Shown: positions 15,838 to 24,442, counted from the stretch's first letter. The stretch is DNA of 64,000 nucleotides from an uncultured Flavobacteriaceae bacterium (GCA_947495135.1 CANLXN010000001.1:434001-498000); one strand, 5' to 3'. The notes: generated from the letters alone by a model not told the origin. Numbers and translations are program-made.

Positions 15838-18576
15838 ATGAGTGAAGAACTCGAATCTAACGAAGAAGAATTAAACCCAGAAGAGCCCGGTAATCAAGGG
15901 AAGGATGAAGCTGGAGAGGCACATGCCTTTGCAGAAACTGAAGCAGACCCAAGCGAGACAATAACAAGGGTAACTGGTATGTATCGCGAATGGTTTTTGG
16001 ATTATGCGAGCTACGTAATCCTAGAGCGAGCGGTACCCGCTATTGAAGATGGTTTTAAACCAGTACAGCGTCGTATCATGCATTCTATGAAGGATTTGGA
16101 CGATGGACGATACAACAAAGTTGCGAATATTGTTGGTCATACTATGCAGTATCACCCGCACGGAGATGCGAGTATTGCAGATGCGATGGTTCAGATTGGG
16201 CAGAAAGATTTACTAATTGATACTCAAGGTAACTGGGGAAATATTCTCACAGGAGATCGAGCGGCAGCCTCTAGATATATAGAAGCCCGAATATCTAAAT
16301 TTGGATTAGATGTAGTTTATAATCCAAAAATTACCAACTGGCAAGCTTCTTATGATGGAAGAAGAAAGGAGCCCATTAATCTTCCCGTAATGTTTCCAAT
16401 GCTTTTGGCTCAAGGAGCTGAAGGGATCGCCGTAGGATTATCTACTAAAATATTACCGCACAACTTTATAGAGCTTATCGACGCCTCTATTAAACACCTT
16501 CAAGGAAAGCGTTTTACCTTATTACCAGATTTCCCAACAGGAGGAATTATGGATGCCACCAATTATAACGATGGACTTAGAGGTGGAAAAATTAGAAGTC
16601 GGGCAAAAATTAGTCAGAAAGACAAAACAACGCTCGTTATTTCTGAGATTCCATTTGCGACTACTACTACCTCGTTGATCGAATCCATATTAAAGGCCAA
16701 TGATAAAGGCAAAATTAAGATTAAAAAGATTGAAGACAATACGGCTGCTTTGGTAGAGATCTTAATTCATTTACCATCTGGAATTTCTCCAGACAGAACG
16801 ATTGACGCCCTGTATGCATTTACCAATTGTGAGAATTCTATTTCTCCTTTAGGATGTGTGATTGAGAATAATAAACCTCTTTTTATTGGTGTTACTGAAA
16901 TGTTGCGACGTTCAACAGATCGCACCGTACAGTTATTGAAAAGCGAATTAGAAATTCAGCTAAACGAATTAGAGGAACAGTGGCACTTTGCTTCTTTGGA
17001 ACGTATTTTTATAGAAAATCGAATCTACAGAGACATAGAAGAAGAAGAAACCTGGGATGGAGTGATCTCTGCGATCGACAAAGGGTTGCAGCCGCATATT
17101 AAGCATTTAAAACGTGCGATTACCACTGAGGATATTACAAGATTAACTGAAATTAGAATCAAGCGAATTTCAAAATTTGATATCGATAAGGCACAACAAA
17201 AGATTGATGCACTTGAGGATAATATTGCTCAAGTAAAAGATTACTTGGCTCATCTAATTGAATACGCTATTAACTACTTCAAGCGTCTGAAGAAAGATTA
17301 CGGAGAAGGAAAAGAACGCAAGACGGAAATTCGCATATTCGACGACATAGAAGCGACCAAGGTAGTCATCCGGAATACAAAACTATACGTAAACAGAGAA
17401 GAGGGTTTTGTTGGAACCAGTCTAAGAAGGGACGAATATGTAACCGATTGTAGTGACATTGATGATATTATCGTCTTTACCCAAGACGGAAATATGATGG
17501 TTACCAAAGTGGACGCTAAAACCTTTATTGGTAAAGGAATTATTCATGTTGCGGTATTTAAGAAGAAAGACAAGAGAACCACTTATAATTTGATTTACAA
17601 GGATGGTGCGCGAGGCGCAACCTATGTAAAACGATTCAATGTAACTTCAATCACTCGGGATAAAGAGTATCCGTTAACACAAGGTACCAAGGGGAGTTCA
17701 GTTTTATACTTTACGGCTAATCCAAACGGTGAGGCGGAAGTTGTTACTATTTTACTCCGCCAAAGTGGGAGTGTTAAGAAACTCAAATGGGATCTTGATT
17801 TCTCAGATTTGTTGGTAAAAGGGCGCAGTTCCAAAGGAAATATTGTTACGAAGTATCCCGTAAAGCGAATTGAATTGAAAGAAAAGGGACTGTCCACCTT
17901 AAAACCTCGAAAGATATGGTTTGATGATACTGTCCAACGCCTCAATATGGATAACCGAGGTGAATTGATAGGAGAATTTAGACCCACAGACCGTTTGTTA
18001 CTTATTAATCAGCGTGGAGCCGTTAAAACGGTGATTCCTGAGATTACCATGCACTTTGATGAAGACATGATTGTAATGGAAAAATGGGAAGCTAAAAAAC
18101 CAATTACGGCTATTCATTGGGAAGGTGAAAAAGAATTGTTTTATGTAAAACGTTTCCTTATTGAAAACCCAGATCGTGAAGAAAATGTACTTACCGATCA
18201 TCCAAAGTCTTATTTAGAATCGATTTTCACCGACTACCGCCCTCAAGCGGAGCTTGTATTTGTCAAAGAGCGTGGAAAAGACCGTAAGGACAACTTAACG
18301 ATAGATTTAGAAGAATTTATCTCGGTCAAAGGAATTGGCGCTATGGGGAATCAATTAACTAAGGAAAAAGTACTAGAAATAAACGCCTTGGAGCCATTGC
18401 CTTATGAGGTGAGCGAACCAACTACGGCTGAAGAAATAGAAGTGGTGGAAGAGGAAGAGATTTCGACAGACACAAATGAATCTAGCCATGTGGATAGTAC
18501 CCCTAAGAAATCACCTCCAAGTGATGACGAAGAATTACCACCAATCGACGACGACGGGCAAGCAACACTTTTTTAG
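15838..18576 (+). CDS. parC: DNA topoisomerase IV subunit A
   Basis: The 912-residue DNA-cleaving subunit partners the adjacent ParE. The active-site Tyr is in RAAASRYIEARISKF (Tyr147), after the QRDR-type segment YHPHGDASIADAM (about 105-117). At the position of the quinolone-contact Ser it has Ala111, with Asp115 at the acidic position. An acidic N-terminal extension (first 40 residues) and a very acidic tail of about 60 residues flank the winged-helix/tower/coiled-coil core and the beta-pinwheel C-terminal domain. It is longer than E. coli ParC (752), mainly from these tails; Bacteroidota ParC is generally long. Co-transcription with parE is likely. Confidence 0.95.
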   Translation: MSEELESNEEELNPEEPGNQGKDEAGEAHAFAETEADPSETITRVTGMYREWFLDYASYVILERAVPAIEDGFKPVQRRIMHSMKDLDDGRYNKVANIVGHTMQYHPHGDASIADAMVQIGQKDLLIDTQGNWGNILTGDRAAASRYIEARISKFGLDVVYNPKITNWQASYDGRRKEPINLPVMFPMLLAQGAEGIAVGLSTKILPHNFIELIDASIKHLQGKRFTLLPDFPTGGIMDATNYNDGLRGGKIRSRAKISQKDKTTLVISEIPFATTTTSLIESILKANDKGKIKIKKIEDNTAALVEILIHLPSGISPDRTIDALYAFTNCENSISPLGCVIENNKPLFIGVTEMLRRSTDRTVQLLKSELEIQLNELEEQWHFASLERIFIENRIYRDIEEEETWDGVISAIDKGLQPHIKHLKRAITTEDITRLTEIRIKRISKFDIDKAQQKIDALEDNIAQVKDYLAHLIEYAINYFKRLKKDYGEGKERKTEIRIFDDIEATKVVIRNTKLYVNREEGFVGTSLRRDEYVTDCSDIDDIIVFTQDGNMMVTKVDAKTFIGKGIIHVAVFKKKDKRTTYNLIYKDGARGATYVKRFNVTSITRDKEYPLTQGTKGSSVLYFTANPNGEAEVVTILLRQSGSVKKLKWDLDFSDLLVKGRSSKGNIVTKYPVKRIELKEKGLSTLKPRKIWFDDTVQRLNMDNRGELIGEFRPTDRLLLINQRGAVKTVIPEITMHFDEDMIVMEKWEAKKPITAIHWEGEKELFYVKRFLIENPDREENVLTDHPKSYLESIFTDYRPQAELVFVKERGKDRKDNLTIDLEEFISVKGIGAMGNQLTKEKVLEINALEPLPYEVSEPTTAEEIEVVEEEEISTDTNESSHVDSTPKKSPPSDDEELPPIDDDGQATLF

Positions 18577-18746
18577 TAGTTTGTATTTCTAAATTAAGTA
18601 TGGAGGAATGTGTGGTCCTTTCACTACTGAATCGAGTTTCATTTGCTTTTTAAGTTACGCCTCTAGCCCGTGTCTATGATATAAAATGATTGACAATTTC
18701 TTCAGAAAGTAGTTCGATAAAAGAATAATTAATATCAATTATATAG

Positions 18747-19169
18747 ATGAAAAAGCTCTTTCAGGAATTTAAAGATTTCGCGATTAAAGGAAATTTGATC
18801 GACATGGCAGTAGGGATCATTATTGGAACCGCTTTTAACAATGTGGTGAATACGCTGGTTAAAAAAGTGGTAATGCCACCTTTGTCGATGCTCACAGACG
18901 ATGTTAATCTGGCAAACAAGAAGTACATCTTACGGCAAGCAGGAGAAAATATAGAGGAAGTGGCCATTGGTTATGGAGAAATGATAGAAGCATTTATCGA
19001 TTTTGGGATTATCGCTTTTACTATTTTTATGGTAATCAAGTTTATTAAACGCTTCAAGGATAAATCGGAAGACCCCGCAAACAAAGAGGTGGTAACGCCT
19101 AAGAATATCGAATTGCTCTCCAATATTGAACGCCTAATGAAGGAGCAGAATGAGATTTTAAAGAAGTAA
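18747..19169 (+). CDS. mscL: Large-conductance mechanosensitive channel
   Basis: The 140-residue inner-membrane protein forms a pentameric pore that opens under membrane tension to release solutes in osmotic downshock. The start MKKLFQEFKDFAIKGNLIDMAVGIIIGTAFN is the family signature (amphipathic helix, then TM1 with gate region GIIIGTAFNNVVNTLVKKV). TM2 (DFGIIAFTIFMVIKFIKRF) and the C-terminal charged helix follow. Length is normal (130-150). The 170 bases upstream hold nothing I can name. It is convergent with the PLP decarboxylase gene. Confidence 0.96.
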   Translation: MKKLFQEFKDFAIKGNLIDMAVGIIIGTAFNNVVNTLVKKVVMPPLSMLTDDVNLANKKYILRQAGENIEEVAIGYGEMIEAFIDFGIIAFTIFMVIKFIKRFKDKSEDPANKEVVTPKNIELLSNIERLMKEQNEILKK

Positions 19170-19209
19170 GTTTTCTGTTTTCGATTGTTCCATTCACTAA
19201 TACGCAGGA

Positions 19210-20625
19210 CTAGTTATTCGCTGTTTTGAAATTGTTTTGCGTGTTTGAGTTTTCGAGCGCCATTAGTTCGTTGTTGCCTTCCACGAATTCCTCTAATATC
19301 TTAAAGAAATTAAGGATGGTTTCTGGGGCGTTTTGTGCATTAATGGTTACAAGCCTAATAAATTCATCTTCTTTAAAAGTTCCATAGCCTACAAGTAATT
19401 TGGAATGCTCATAAAGTGCGGTACAAATGTCCCTGGCGGGAATGTTTTTGTAATTAAAACAAACCGATATGGTATCATCAAAACTGTAAAGTGTGTAATC
19501 TGGATGGTTTCGAACATATTCGCTTGCTACAGTGGCCAACTTAAATTGCTGGTCGATGATTTTTTCGAGTCCGTTTGTACCAACACTCTTCCAAAGCGTC
19601 CAGAATTTTAATGCGTCATTCCTTCTCCCACATTGAAGAGAGGTCTTTCCTAAATTAAAGTCGTCGTGATCGGTTTGATAAAGGTAGCTGGCGTCGTTAG
19701 AAAATGAATTATACAAATGCTTTTTATCTTTCACAAGCAGCAATGAGCAGGTGAGTGGTGTACCAATCATTTTGTGGGCATTGAAGCTAAAGGAATCTAC
19801 TTTTTCAATTCCTTTGATGAGGTGTTTGTACTTCTTACTAAAAAGGACAGATCCACAATAAGCCCCATCTACATGCAACCAAACGCTGTGATTACTGCAT
19901 ACCCGACTGATCTCTAAAATATCGTCAAAAGCTCCTAATACGGTGGTTCCAGCGGTTGCGTTTACCAAGGTAGGGGCAAATCCGTTGGCTATGTCTTTGG
20001 CGATACTACGATCCAATTCTAGCACATTCATTCTTCCGAATTGATCTACAGGTATATATCGAACATTGTCACGACCAATTCCTGAGAACGCTGCATTTTT
20101 AGGAATACTGTAATGGGATTCTGAAGAGGTGTAAACGGTCATTTTACCTTGCACTCCTTCATAGGGTGTATCTGGTGTTTTAGCATCTCTAGCCATTAAC
20201 ATCGACATAAAGTTGGTCATAGAACCACCTGAGGCAAAAGTCCCATTTGCGTTGTCATCCCAACCAATCATGTCACAAACCTTCCGCAGTATAATTTTCT
20301 CGACACCTACCATTGGACCGGCAGCTTTATAGGTGTACATACTGTTATTGAGCATAACAGCTAGCAGGTCGCCTAAAATAGCTTTATCGTTTCTGCCTCC
20401 AAATAACTGGTTGAAAAAAGCGTCGGTTGCGGTACGAGGTGTTTTAAGAACTAAATCCTGTAAGGCCTTTTTAAATTCTTCTTTGGGAGTTGGTTGGTCG
20501 GTAAGATCGAGGTCGATAGTTTCAAACAGTTTTCCCGAGGCTACGAAATCGGCCACAGGCTTGCGATCTTCGTCGGCTAATAAATTTTGTACAATCTCAT
20601 TGAAAATAGAAAGTGAATCCTTCAT
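19210..20625 (-). CDS. PLP-dependent group II amino acid decarboxylase
   Basis: The 471-residue enzyme belongs to the group II decarboxylases (glutamate, aromatic L-amino acid, cysteine sulfinate, diaminobutyrate decarboxylases). PLP site residues are visible: SESHYS (His171, ring stacking), HVDGAY (Asp253) and the Schiff-base lysine in FNAHKMIGTP (Lys285). The substrate cannot be read from sequence alone. It follows the 132-residue lipoprotein gene with a 3-base gap and, further up, an XRE regulator, so the three are probably one operon. That places an amino acid or amine pathway under the XRE regulator, opposite an M14 carboxypeptidase. Confidence 0.9.
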   Translation of the reverse strand: MKDSLSIFNEIVQNLLADEDRKPVADFVASGKLFETIDLDLTDQPTPKEEFKKALQDLVLKTPRTATDAFFNQLFGGRNDKAILGDLLAVMLNNSMYTYKAAGPMVGVEKIILRKVCDMIGWDDNANGTFASGGSMTNFMSMLMARDAKTPDTPYEGVQGKMTVYTSSESHYSIPKNAAFSGIGRDNVRYIPVDQFGRMNVLELDRSIAKDIANGFAPTLVNATAGTTVLGAFDDILEISRVCSNHSVWLHVDGAYCGSVLFSKKYKHLIKGIEKVDSFSFNAHKMIGTPLTCSLLLVKDKKHLYNSFSNDASYLYQTDHDDFNLGKTSLQCGRRNDALKFWTLWKSVGTNGLEKIIDQQFKLATVASEYVRNHPDYTLYSFDDTISVCFNYKNIPARDICTALYEHSKLLVGYGTFKEDEFIRLVTINAQNAPETILNFFKILEEFVEGNNELMALENSNTQNNFKTANN

Positions 20626-20628
20626 AGT

Positions 20629-21027
20629 TTAATACGTATCGTTTATTTTGGTTGCTGTTCCTTGTCGGACAACCCGTTTCCTATTCTTTTTTTTGATCAC
20701 CATTGAATACTCAAAAGTATATGTATTTCCCTCTGTGCTCAATATTTTGAACTGCACCGGATCTTTTTCCGCCATATTCTGAGGACGTAACTTTTTCATT
20801 ACATATTCGCACTCATTGATCCACCGAATCGAGAAGGTGTCTATTTTATTATCAAAAAAGTCGATTTCAATAGAATCATTTCGCGTAAAGCGAGTTTTTA
20901 CAATTTCTGTCCCCATTAACGTCTCAAACTCAAAAGTACCCGTTTTAAAGTCCGTACAGAGACGATCAGACGGAGAATAGCAACTTAGTAGGATGAGGAG
21001 TAGAAAAATGAAGGGAAATTTTCGCAT
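20629..21027 (-). CDS. Small lipoprotein, conserved in Flavobacteriaceae
   Basis: The 132-residue protein starts MRKFPFIFLLLILLSCYSPS, a lipoprotein signal with Cys16. The mature part (CTDFKTGTFEFETLMGTEIV, INECEYVMKKLRPQNMAEKD) matches a small flavobacterial family that databases often label DNA topoisomerase IV, a name I think wrong: no topoisomerase motif exists and the protein is exported. I chose the ATG at 21027; the longer frame uses a TTG at 21045. A palindrome with flanking direct repeats lies just upstream. The stop is 3 bases from the decarboxylase ATG, so the two are translationally coupled. Confidence 0.8.
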   Translation of the reverse strand: MRKFPFIFLLLILLSCYSPSDRLCTDFKTGTFEFETLMGTEIVKTRFTRNDSIEIDFFDNKIDTFSIRWINECEYVMKKLRPQNMAEKDPVQFKILSTEGNTYTFEYSMVIKKKNRKRVVRQGTATKINDTY

Positions 21028-21035
21028 TCGTGCAC

Positions 21036-21064
21036 TTTTATGCAAATTTCTGAAATTTTATGCA
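21036..21064. promoter_or_regulatory. Palindrome AAATTTCTGAAATTT flanked by direct repeats
   Basis: TTTTATGCA occurs at 21036-21044 and 21056-21064, 20 bp apart, and a perfect 7+1+7 palindrome (21044-21058) lies between. The element fills the 45-base gap between the XRE gene and the lipoprotein gene, so it may be an operator or a message-processing hairpin. Confidence 0.45.
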
Positions 21065-21072
21065 CATGCTAA

Positions 21073-21537
21073 CTATTGATACGATTTAAAACTTCCGTCT
21101 TTGTAGAAAATTACAATTCGTTCAATTTGATCATTTTCCTTTTTTTGAATAGTCTCGGTTTTTTTCAATTCTGAAATTTTCGAGTCTTGAGAAATTTGCG
21201 AGATCACTTTTTCGGGTTTGGGTAAATTTTTATCGGAGTTAAATTTTTCTTGAGGGGATGGATTGGATTTTTTTTCAACCTGCTTTTCCGAAGAATTTGA
21301 AGAAGTAGAAGAGGAGGGAAAAGTTCCAACTCCATTCAAAAGCCAGTATAATTCTACCTCTGGAAATTCAGTCAAGACCTTCAATACAAATTCTAAACTT
21401 GGCTTATTTCTACCGCTCAATAAATGAGAAATAGTAGACCTATTTACTTCTAGTTTTTCTGAAAAAGCAGTGGCCGAAATCCCATAAAATTCGAGGATCT
21501 TTTGAAGTCTTTTTGAAAATTCTTGAGTGTTTACCAC
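21073..21537 (-). CDS. XRE-family transcriptional regulator
   Basis: The 154-residue protein has an N-terminal Cro/C1-type helix-turn-helix (residues 5-65): ISATAFSEKLEVNRSTISHL is the HTH, followed by LSGRNKPSLEFVLKVLTEFP. A Ser/Lys/Gln-rich linker (70-135), probably disordered, leads to a short conserved-looking end IERIVIFYKDGSFKSYQ. No ligand or peptidase domain is present. The ATG at 21537 lies about 31 bases below a minus-strand -7 box (TAGATTTG, 21576-21569) that overlaps a GTTTACA motif. I infer autoregulation and control of the divergent M14 gene through the shared GTTTACA boxes. Confidence 0.9.
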   Translation of the reverse strand: MVNTQEFSKRLQKILEFYGISATAFSEKLEVNRSTISHLLSGRNKPSLEFVLKVLTEFPEVELYWLLNGVGTFPSSSTSSNSSEKQVEKKSNPSPQEKFNSDKNLPKPEKVISQISQDSKISELKKTETIQKKENDQIERIVIFYKDGSFKSYQ

Positions 21538-21562
21538 TGTAATTCAGGTTTAACGGATCATG

Positions 21563-21815
21563 TGTTTACAAATCTAAACTATTACTCGATTAAATGCAAT
21601 TAAACTATATAAATACTATTAATACATATGAATATATTATTTATGTAAATGCATTTAAATAACTGAAAATGTGTTATTTAATTATTATAATTTATTTTTT
21701 GTTAATCTTAGGTCAATTTATATCGATAAAATGCGCTAATCTGTTTACAAATGTATACGGGGCGTTTCATTTTAGTTGTTTACATCTGTAAACAATGCAA
21801 TGTTTACATTTGTAT
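21563..21815. promoter_or_regulatory. Divergent promoter region with four TGTTTACA operator-like boxes
   Basis: TGTTTACA occurs at 21563, 21742, 21777 and 21801. The third is part of a perfect palindrome TTGTTTACATCTGTAAACAA (21776-21795). The first overlaps the minus-strand -7 box of the XRE gene (TAGATTTG, 21576-21569). The fourth overlaps the plus-strand -7 box of the M14 gene (TACATTTG, 21805-21812). The second continues as AATGTATAC, a half-palindrome. The arrangement fits a dimeric repressor that shuts both promoters; the XRE protein is the obvious candidate by position. Confidence 0.65.
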
Positions 21816-21826
21816 CATCTAATTTG

Positions 21827-22981
21827 ATGCCCATGAAATTCTCTACCTGGTACAGTGATAATTTTGAACAAAAAATTAGCGGACGCTACCTTCATTTGGA
21901 GCACATTAATCCGCTTCTATCCGACTATAAAAATGACTTTGAAATTTCAGTTATTGGAACCTCAGAAATGGGGAAAGATATTTCTTGCGTAAAAATTGGA
22001 AGTGGAAAAAAAGTGATTTTAGCGTGGTCCCAAATGCACGGAAATGAGTCCACAACCACCAAAGCTATTTTTGATTTTTTTAAGTTCATTTCTCAGAATC
22101 GAGAATTTCAGAAAGAGAAAAAAACATTTTTGGACAACCACACTTTCTATTGTATTCCAATTTTAAATCCAGACGGAGCACAATTATATACCCGAGAAAA
22201 TGCAAATAAAATAGACTTAAATCGAGATGCAAAGGATTTATCCCAATCTGAAAGTAGGTGTTTGAGGGCTCTTTTTGACAAAATAAAGCCAGATTTATGT
22301 CTTAATTTACATGATCAGAGAACAATTTATAGCCTTCCTGGAGGCTTTTCCGCCACTGTTTCATTTTTGGCGCCTGCCGCGAACGAAGAAAGATCTGTTA
22401 CCGAAAGCAGGAAAATAGCAATGAAATTAATTGTCAATATGCGCAAAACCTTATCGGATTTTATACCAAATGCAATTGGCAGGTACGACGATACTTTTAA
22501 TGATAATTGTGTTGGGGATACTTTTCAGCAGTTGGGAGTGCCTACAATCTTGTTTGAGGCGGGTCATGCACAAGAGGACTATCTACGTGAAAAAACGAGA
22601 GCGTATATTTTTTATGCGCTATTGACCGCATTGGGTATTGGAGATGATCATCAAGTGGAAAGTGATTTTGACGCTTATTTCTCGATTCCTGAAAATGAAA
22701 AATGTTACAAAGATGTTGTAATTAGAAATGTGAAATTAAAAGATCGTCCTACGTTAGTTGCACTTGCAATTCAATATGAAGAAAAACTAGATGGAAATAA
22801 GGTTATTTTTACTCCCGTTTTAGAGGAAATTGGAGAATTAGACCATTTACTTGGTCATAAAGAAATAGACGCCGAAGGGGCAGAAATATTATTAAATTCT
22901 CACGAAAACGTTTTCGTAGGTGAGAATGTTTCAACGATTATTAATAAAAACGCAAAAAGCCAAATGATTTTTCAAGAATAG
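21827..22981 (+). CDS. M14-family zinc carboxypeptidase
   Basis: The 384-residue protein is a metallocarboxypeptidase-like enzyme. The first zinc motif HxxE is in QMHGNESTTTKAIFD, the Asn-Arg substrate-site pattern in IDLNRDAKDLSQSE, the third zinc ligand in LCLNLHDQR, and the catalytic Glu region in TILFEAGHAQEDYLREKTR. There is no signal peptide, so it should act in the cytosol, probably on peptides or amino-acid conjugates. I place the start at ATG 21827 (or 21833), because the -7 box at 21805-21812 lies inside the longer TTG-initiated frame. Divergent from the XRE gene; the Lrp gene follows with its own promoter. Confidence 0.88.
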   Translation: MPMKFSTWYSDNFEQKISGRYLHLEHINPLLSDYKNDFEISVIGTSEMGKDISCVKIGSGKKVILAWSQMHGNESTTTKAIFDFFKFISQNREFQKEKKTFLDNHTFYCIPILNPDGAQLYTRENANKIDLNRDAKDLSQSESRCLRALFDKIKPDLCLNLHDQRTIYSLPGGFSATVSFLAPAANEERSVTESRKIAMKLIVNMRKTLSDFIPNAIGRYDDTFNDNCVGDTFQQLGVPTILFEAGHAQEDYLREKTRAYIFYALLTALGIGDDHQVESDFDAYFSIPENEKCYKDVVIRNVKLKDRPTLVALAIQYEEKLDGNKVIFTPVLEEIGELDHLLGHKEIDAEGAEILLNSHENVFVGENVSTIINKNAKSQMIFQE

Positions 22982-23006
22982 TGATTTGTAGGTCGGGAAA
23001 TCTTCC

Positions 23007-23014
23007 TATTTTTG
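23007..23014 (+). promoter_or_regulatory. -7 box of Lrp/AsnC gene
   Basis: TATTTTTG matches TAnnTTTG, 17 bases before the ATG at 23032. Confidence 0.5.
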
Positions 23015-23031
23015 TGCCTTAAATCTAACTT

Positions 23032-23511
23032 ATGGCGAAATTTAAACTTGACGAGACAGATCATCAGATTCTGGATATGCTGATTGAAAATACGAGAACT
23101 CCGTTTACAGATATAGCAAAAAAGCTAAAGATATCTGCAGGAACCGTTCATGTGCGGGTTAAAAAGATGGAAGAGGCAGGAATTATTATAGGATCCTCTC
23201 TTACTTTGGATTATAGAAAGCTAGGATACTCATTCATCGCATACGTTGGGGTGTTTTTGCAAAAGACTTCCCAAACACAGTTTGTTTTGGAACGTATCAA
23301 TGAAATTCCTTATGTAACGGTTGCTCATGTAACAACAGGTAAATTTAATGTCTTTTGTAAGATTAGAGCAAAAGATACAAGTCATGCAAAGGAAATTATT
23401 TATTTGGTAGATGATATCGATGGTGTTACGCGGACGGAAACGATGATCTCTCTAGAAGAGAGTATCAACGACAAAAAGCGATTAATGCATTCGATCTTTC
23501 AAGAAATCTAA
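23032..23511 (+). CDS. Lrp/AsnC-family transcriptional regulator
   Basis: The 159-residue protein has the N-terminal winged HTH of the Lrp family (LDETDHQILDMLIENTRTPF, IAKKLKISAGTVHVRVKKME) and the C-terminal ligand-binding alpha/beta (RAM) domain (GYSFIAYVGVFL, VTTGKFNVFCKIRAKDTSHA). Such regulators form octamers and respond to amino acids. Location next to a carboxypeptidase and near a decarboxylase and proline dehydrogenase suggests an amino acid effector, but this is inference. It has its own -7 box and ends in a strong terminator. Confidence 0.95.
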   Translation: MAKFKLDETDHQILDMLIENTRTPFTDIAKKLKISAGTVHVRVKKMEEAGIIIGSSLTLDYRKLGYSFIAYVGVFLQKTSQTQFVLERINEIPYVTVAHVTTGKFNVFCKIRAKDTSHAKEIIYLVDDIDGVTRTETMISLEESINDKKRLMHSIFQEI

Positions 23512-23531
23512 ATCTTTATAAAAACTATAAC

Positions 23532-23562
23532 AAACCCTTCGCTCTTGGTGAAGGGTTTTTTT
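23532..23562 (+). terminator. Rho-independent terminator of Lrp gene
   Basis: AACCCTTC (23533-23540) pairs with GAAGGGTT (23550-23557) around a 9-base loop, followed by T. Confidence 0.9.
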
Positions 23563-23590
23563 ATACTTTTATTTTTCAAAATTGAGCAAA

Positions 23591-24094
23591 ATGATACCAG
23601 CTAACGAATACAACGAATACTACAAAAGATATATAGATAAAACTAGCGAACCTTCTTTAACGAAGGCGTTATTGGAGGGCAAAGACGCTACTGTAGAGTT
23701 TTTTCAATCCATCCCTTCAGAAAAGTTCGAATATGCTTACGATGAAGGTAAATGGACTCCCAAAGAGATCCTGTTGCACCTTATTGATACGGAAAGAGTT
23801 TTTATGTATCGAGCTTTACAATTCTCTAGGGCAGATAATGTCGAGTTGGAAGGTTTTGATCAAGATGTGTTTGCCAATAACGCAAACGGAAATCAACGAG
23901 CTATGAATGATCTAATCAACGAATACGCCGCAGTAAGAAACTCTAGTATTCAGTTCTATAAGGGCTGTAGTCCCGAGGTAATGACTCGAATGGGGGTGGC
24001 AAGTAACAGTCCGCTTTCTGTAAGAGCAGCGGGTTATATAACTTGTGGACACGAAATACACCACATTCAAATTATTAAAGAAAGGTATTTGTAA
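23591..24094 (+). CDS. DinB-family four-helix protein
   Basis: The 167-residue protein matches the DinB/YfiT-like four-helix bundle family. Putative metal-binding histidines are in LLHLIDTERVFMYR and GHEIHHIQIIKERYL near the C-terminus, which together give the three-His nickel or zinc site of the family. Some relatives are thiol-dependent transferases (bacillithiol, mycothiol), others have no known role. I chose ATG 23591 over the TTG at 23582. The gene starts about 29 bases after the Lrp terminator. The DinB name is historical and does not mean DNA polymerase IV. Confidence 0.85.
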   Translation: MIPANEYNEYYKRYIDKTSEPSLTKALLEGKDATVEFFQSIPSEKFEYAYDEGKWTPKEILLHLIDTERVFMYRALQFSRADNVELEGFDQDVFANNANGNQRAMNDLINEYAAVRNSSIQFYKGCSPEVMTRMGVASNSPLSVRAAGYITCGHEIHHIQIIKERYL

Positions 24095-24105
24095 TCTAAA
24101 CTTGT

Positions 24106-24393
24106 TTATTCTTCAGAAGCCGTTTTATCTGGAAGTTCTGAAATTGGTTCATTGAGCTCGTCGTCGCTGTAATCGTCTAGATCGAAAGCGGCCATAGAGT
24201 TTACTAGGTTAGAGCCTACTTTTACCAGATAAATAATGTCTTCAGTTCTTACTTCTACCGCTTCTACGGTTTCGTTTTTAGCATTTTTAAAGACCACGAT
24301 GTCTTTGTCTAAATATCCATCGGGATATTTGTCTACGAGCAGTGAAAGAATCTCTGGGGTGAGTTTCTTAAAATCAACAATTATTCTTTTCAT
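24106..24393 (-). CDS. Small conserved protein of unknown function
   Basis: The 95-residue cytosolic protein starts MKRIIVDFKKLTPEILSLLV and has an alpha/beta N-terminal part (KYPDGYLDKDIVVFKNAKNE, VEAVEVRTEDIIYLVKVGS) and an acidic tail (DLDDYSDDELNEPISEL). There is no signal peptide or known motif. I recall similar small proteins next to aroB and proline dehydrogenase genes in other Flavobacteriaceae, with no function given. It lies downstream of aroB on the same strand, so co-transcription is possible (49-base gap). Confidence 0.72.
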   Translation of the reverse strand: MKRIIVDFKKLTPEILSLLVDKYPDGYLDKDIVVFKNAKNETVEAVEVRTEDIIYLVKVGSNLVNSMAAFDLDDYSDDELNEPISELPDKTASEE

Positions 24394-24442
24394 TTTGGGG
24401 GTTGGTTTGTGTTACTTCGTACTAAATATACTACAGAATTTT

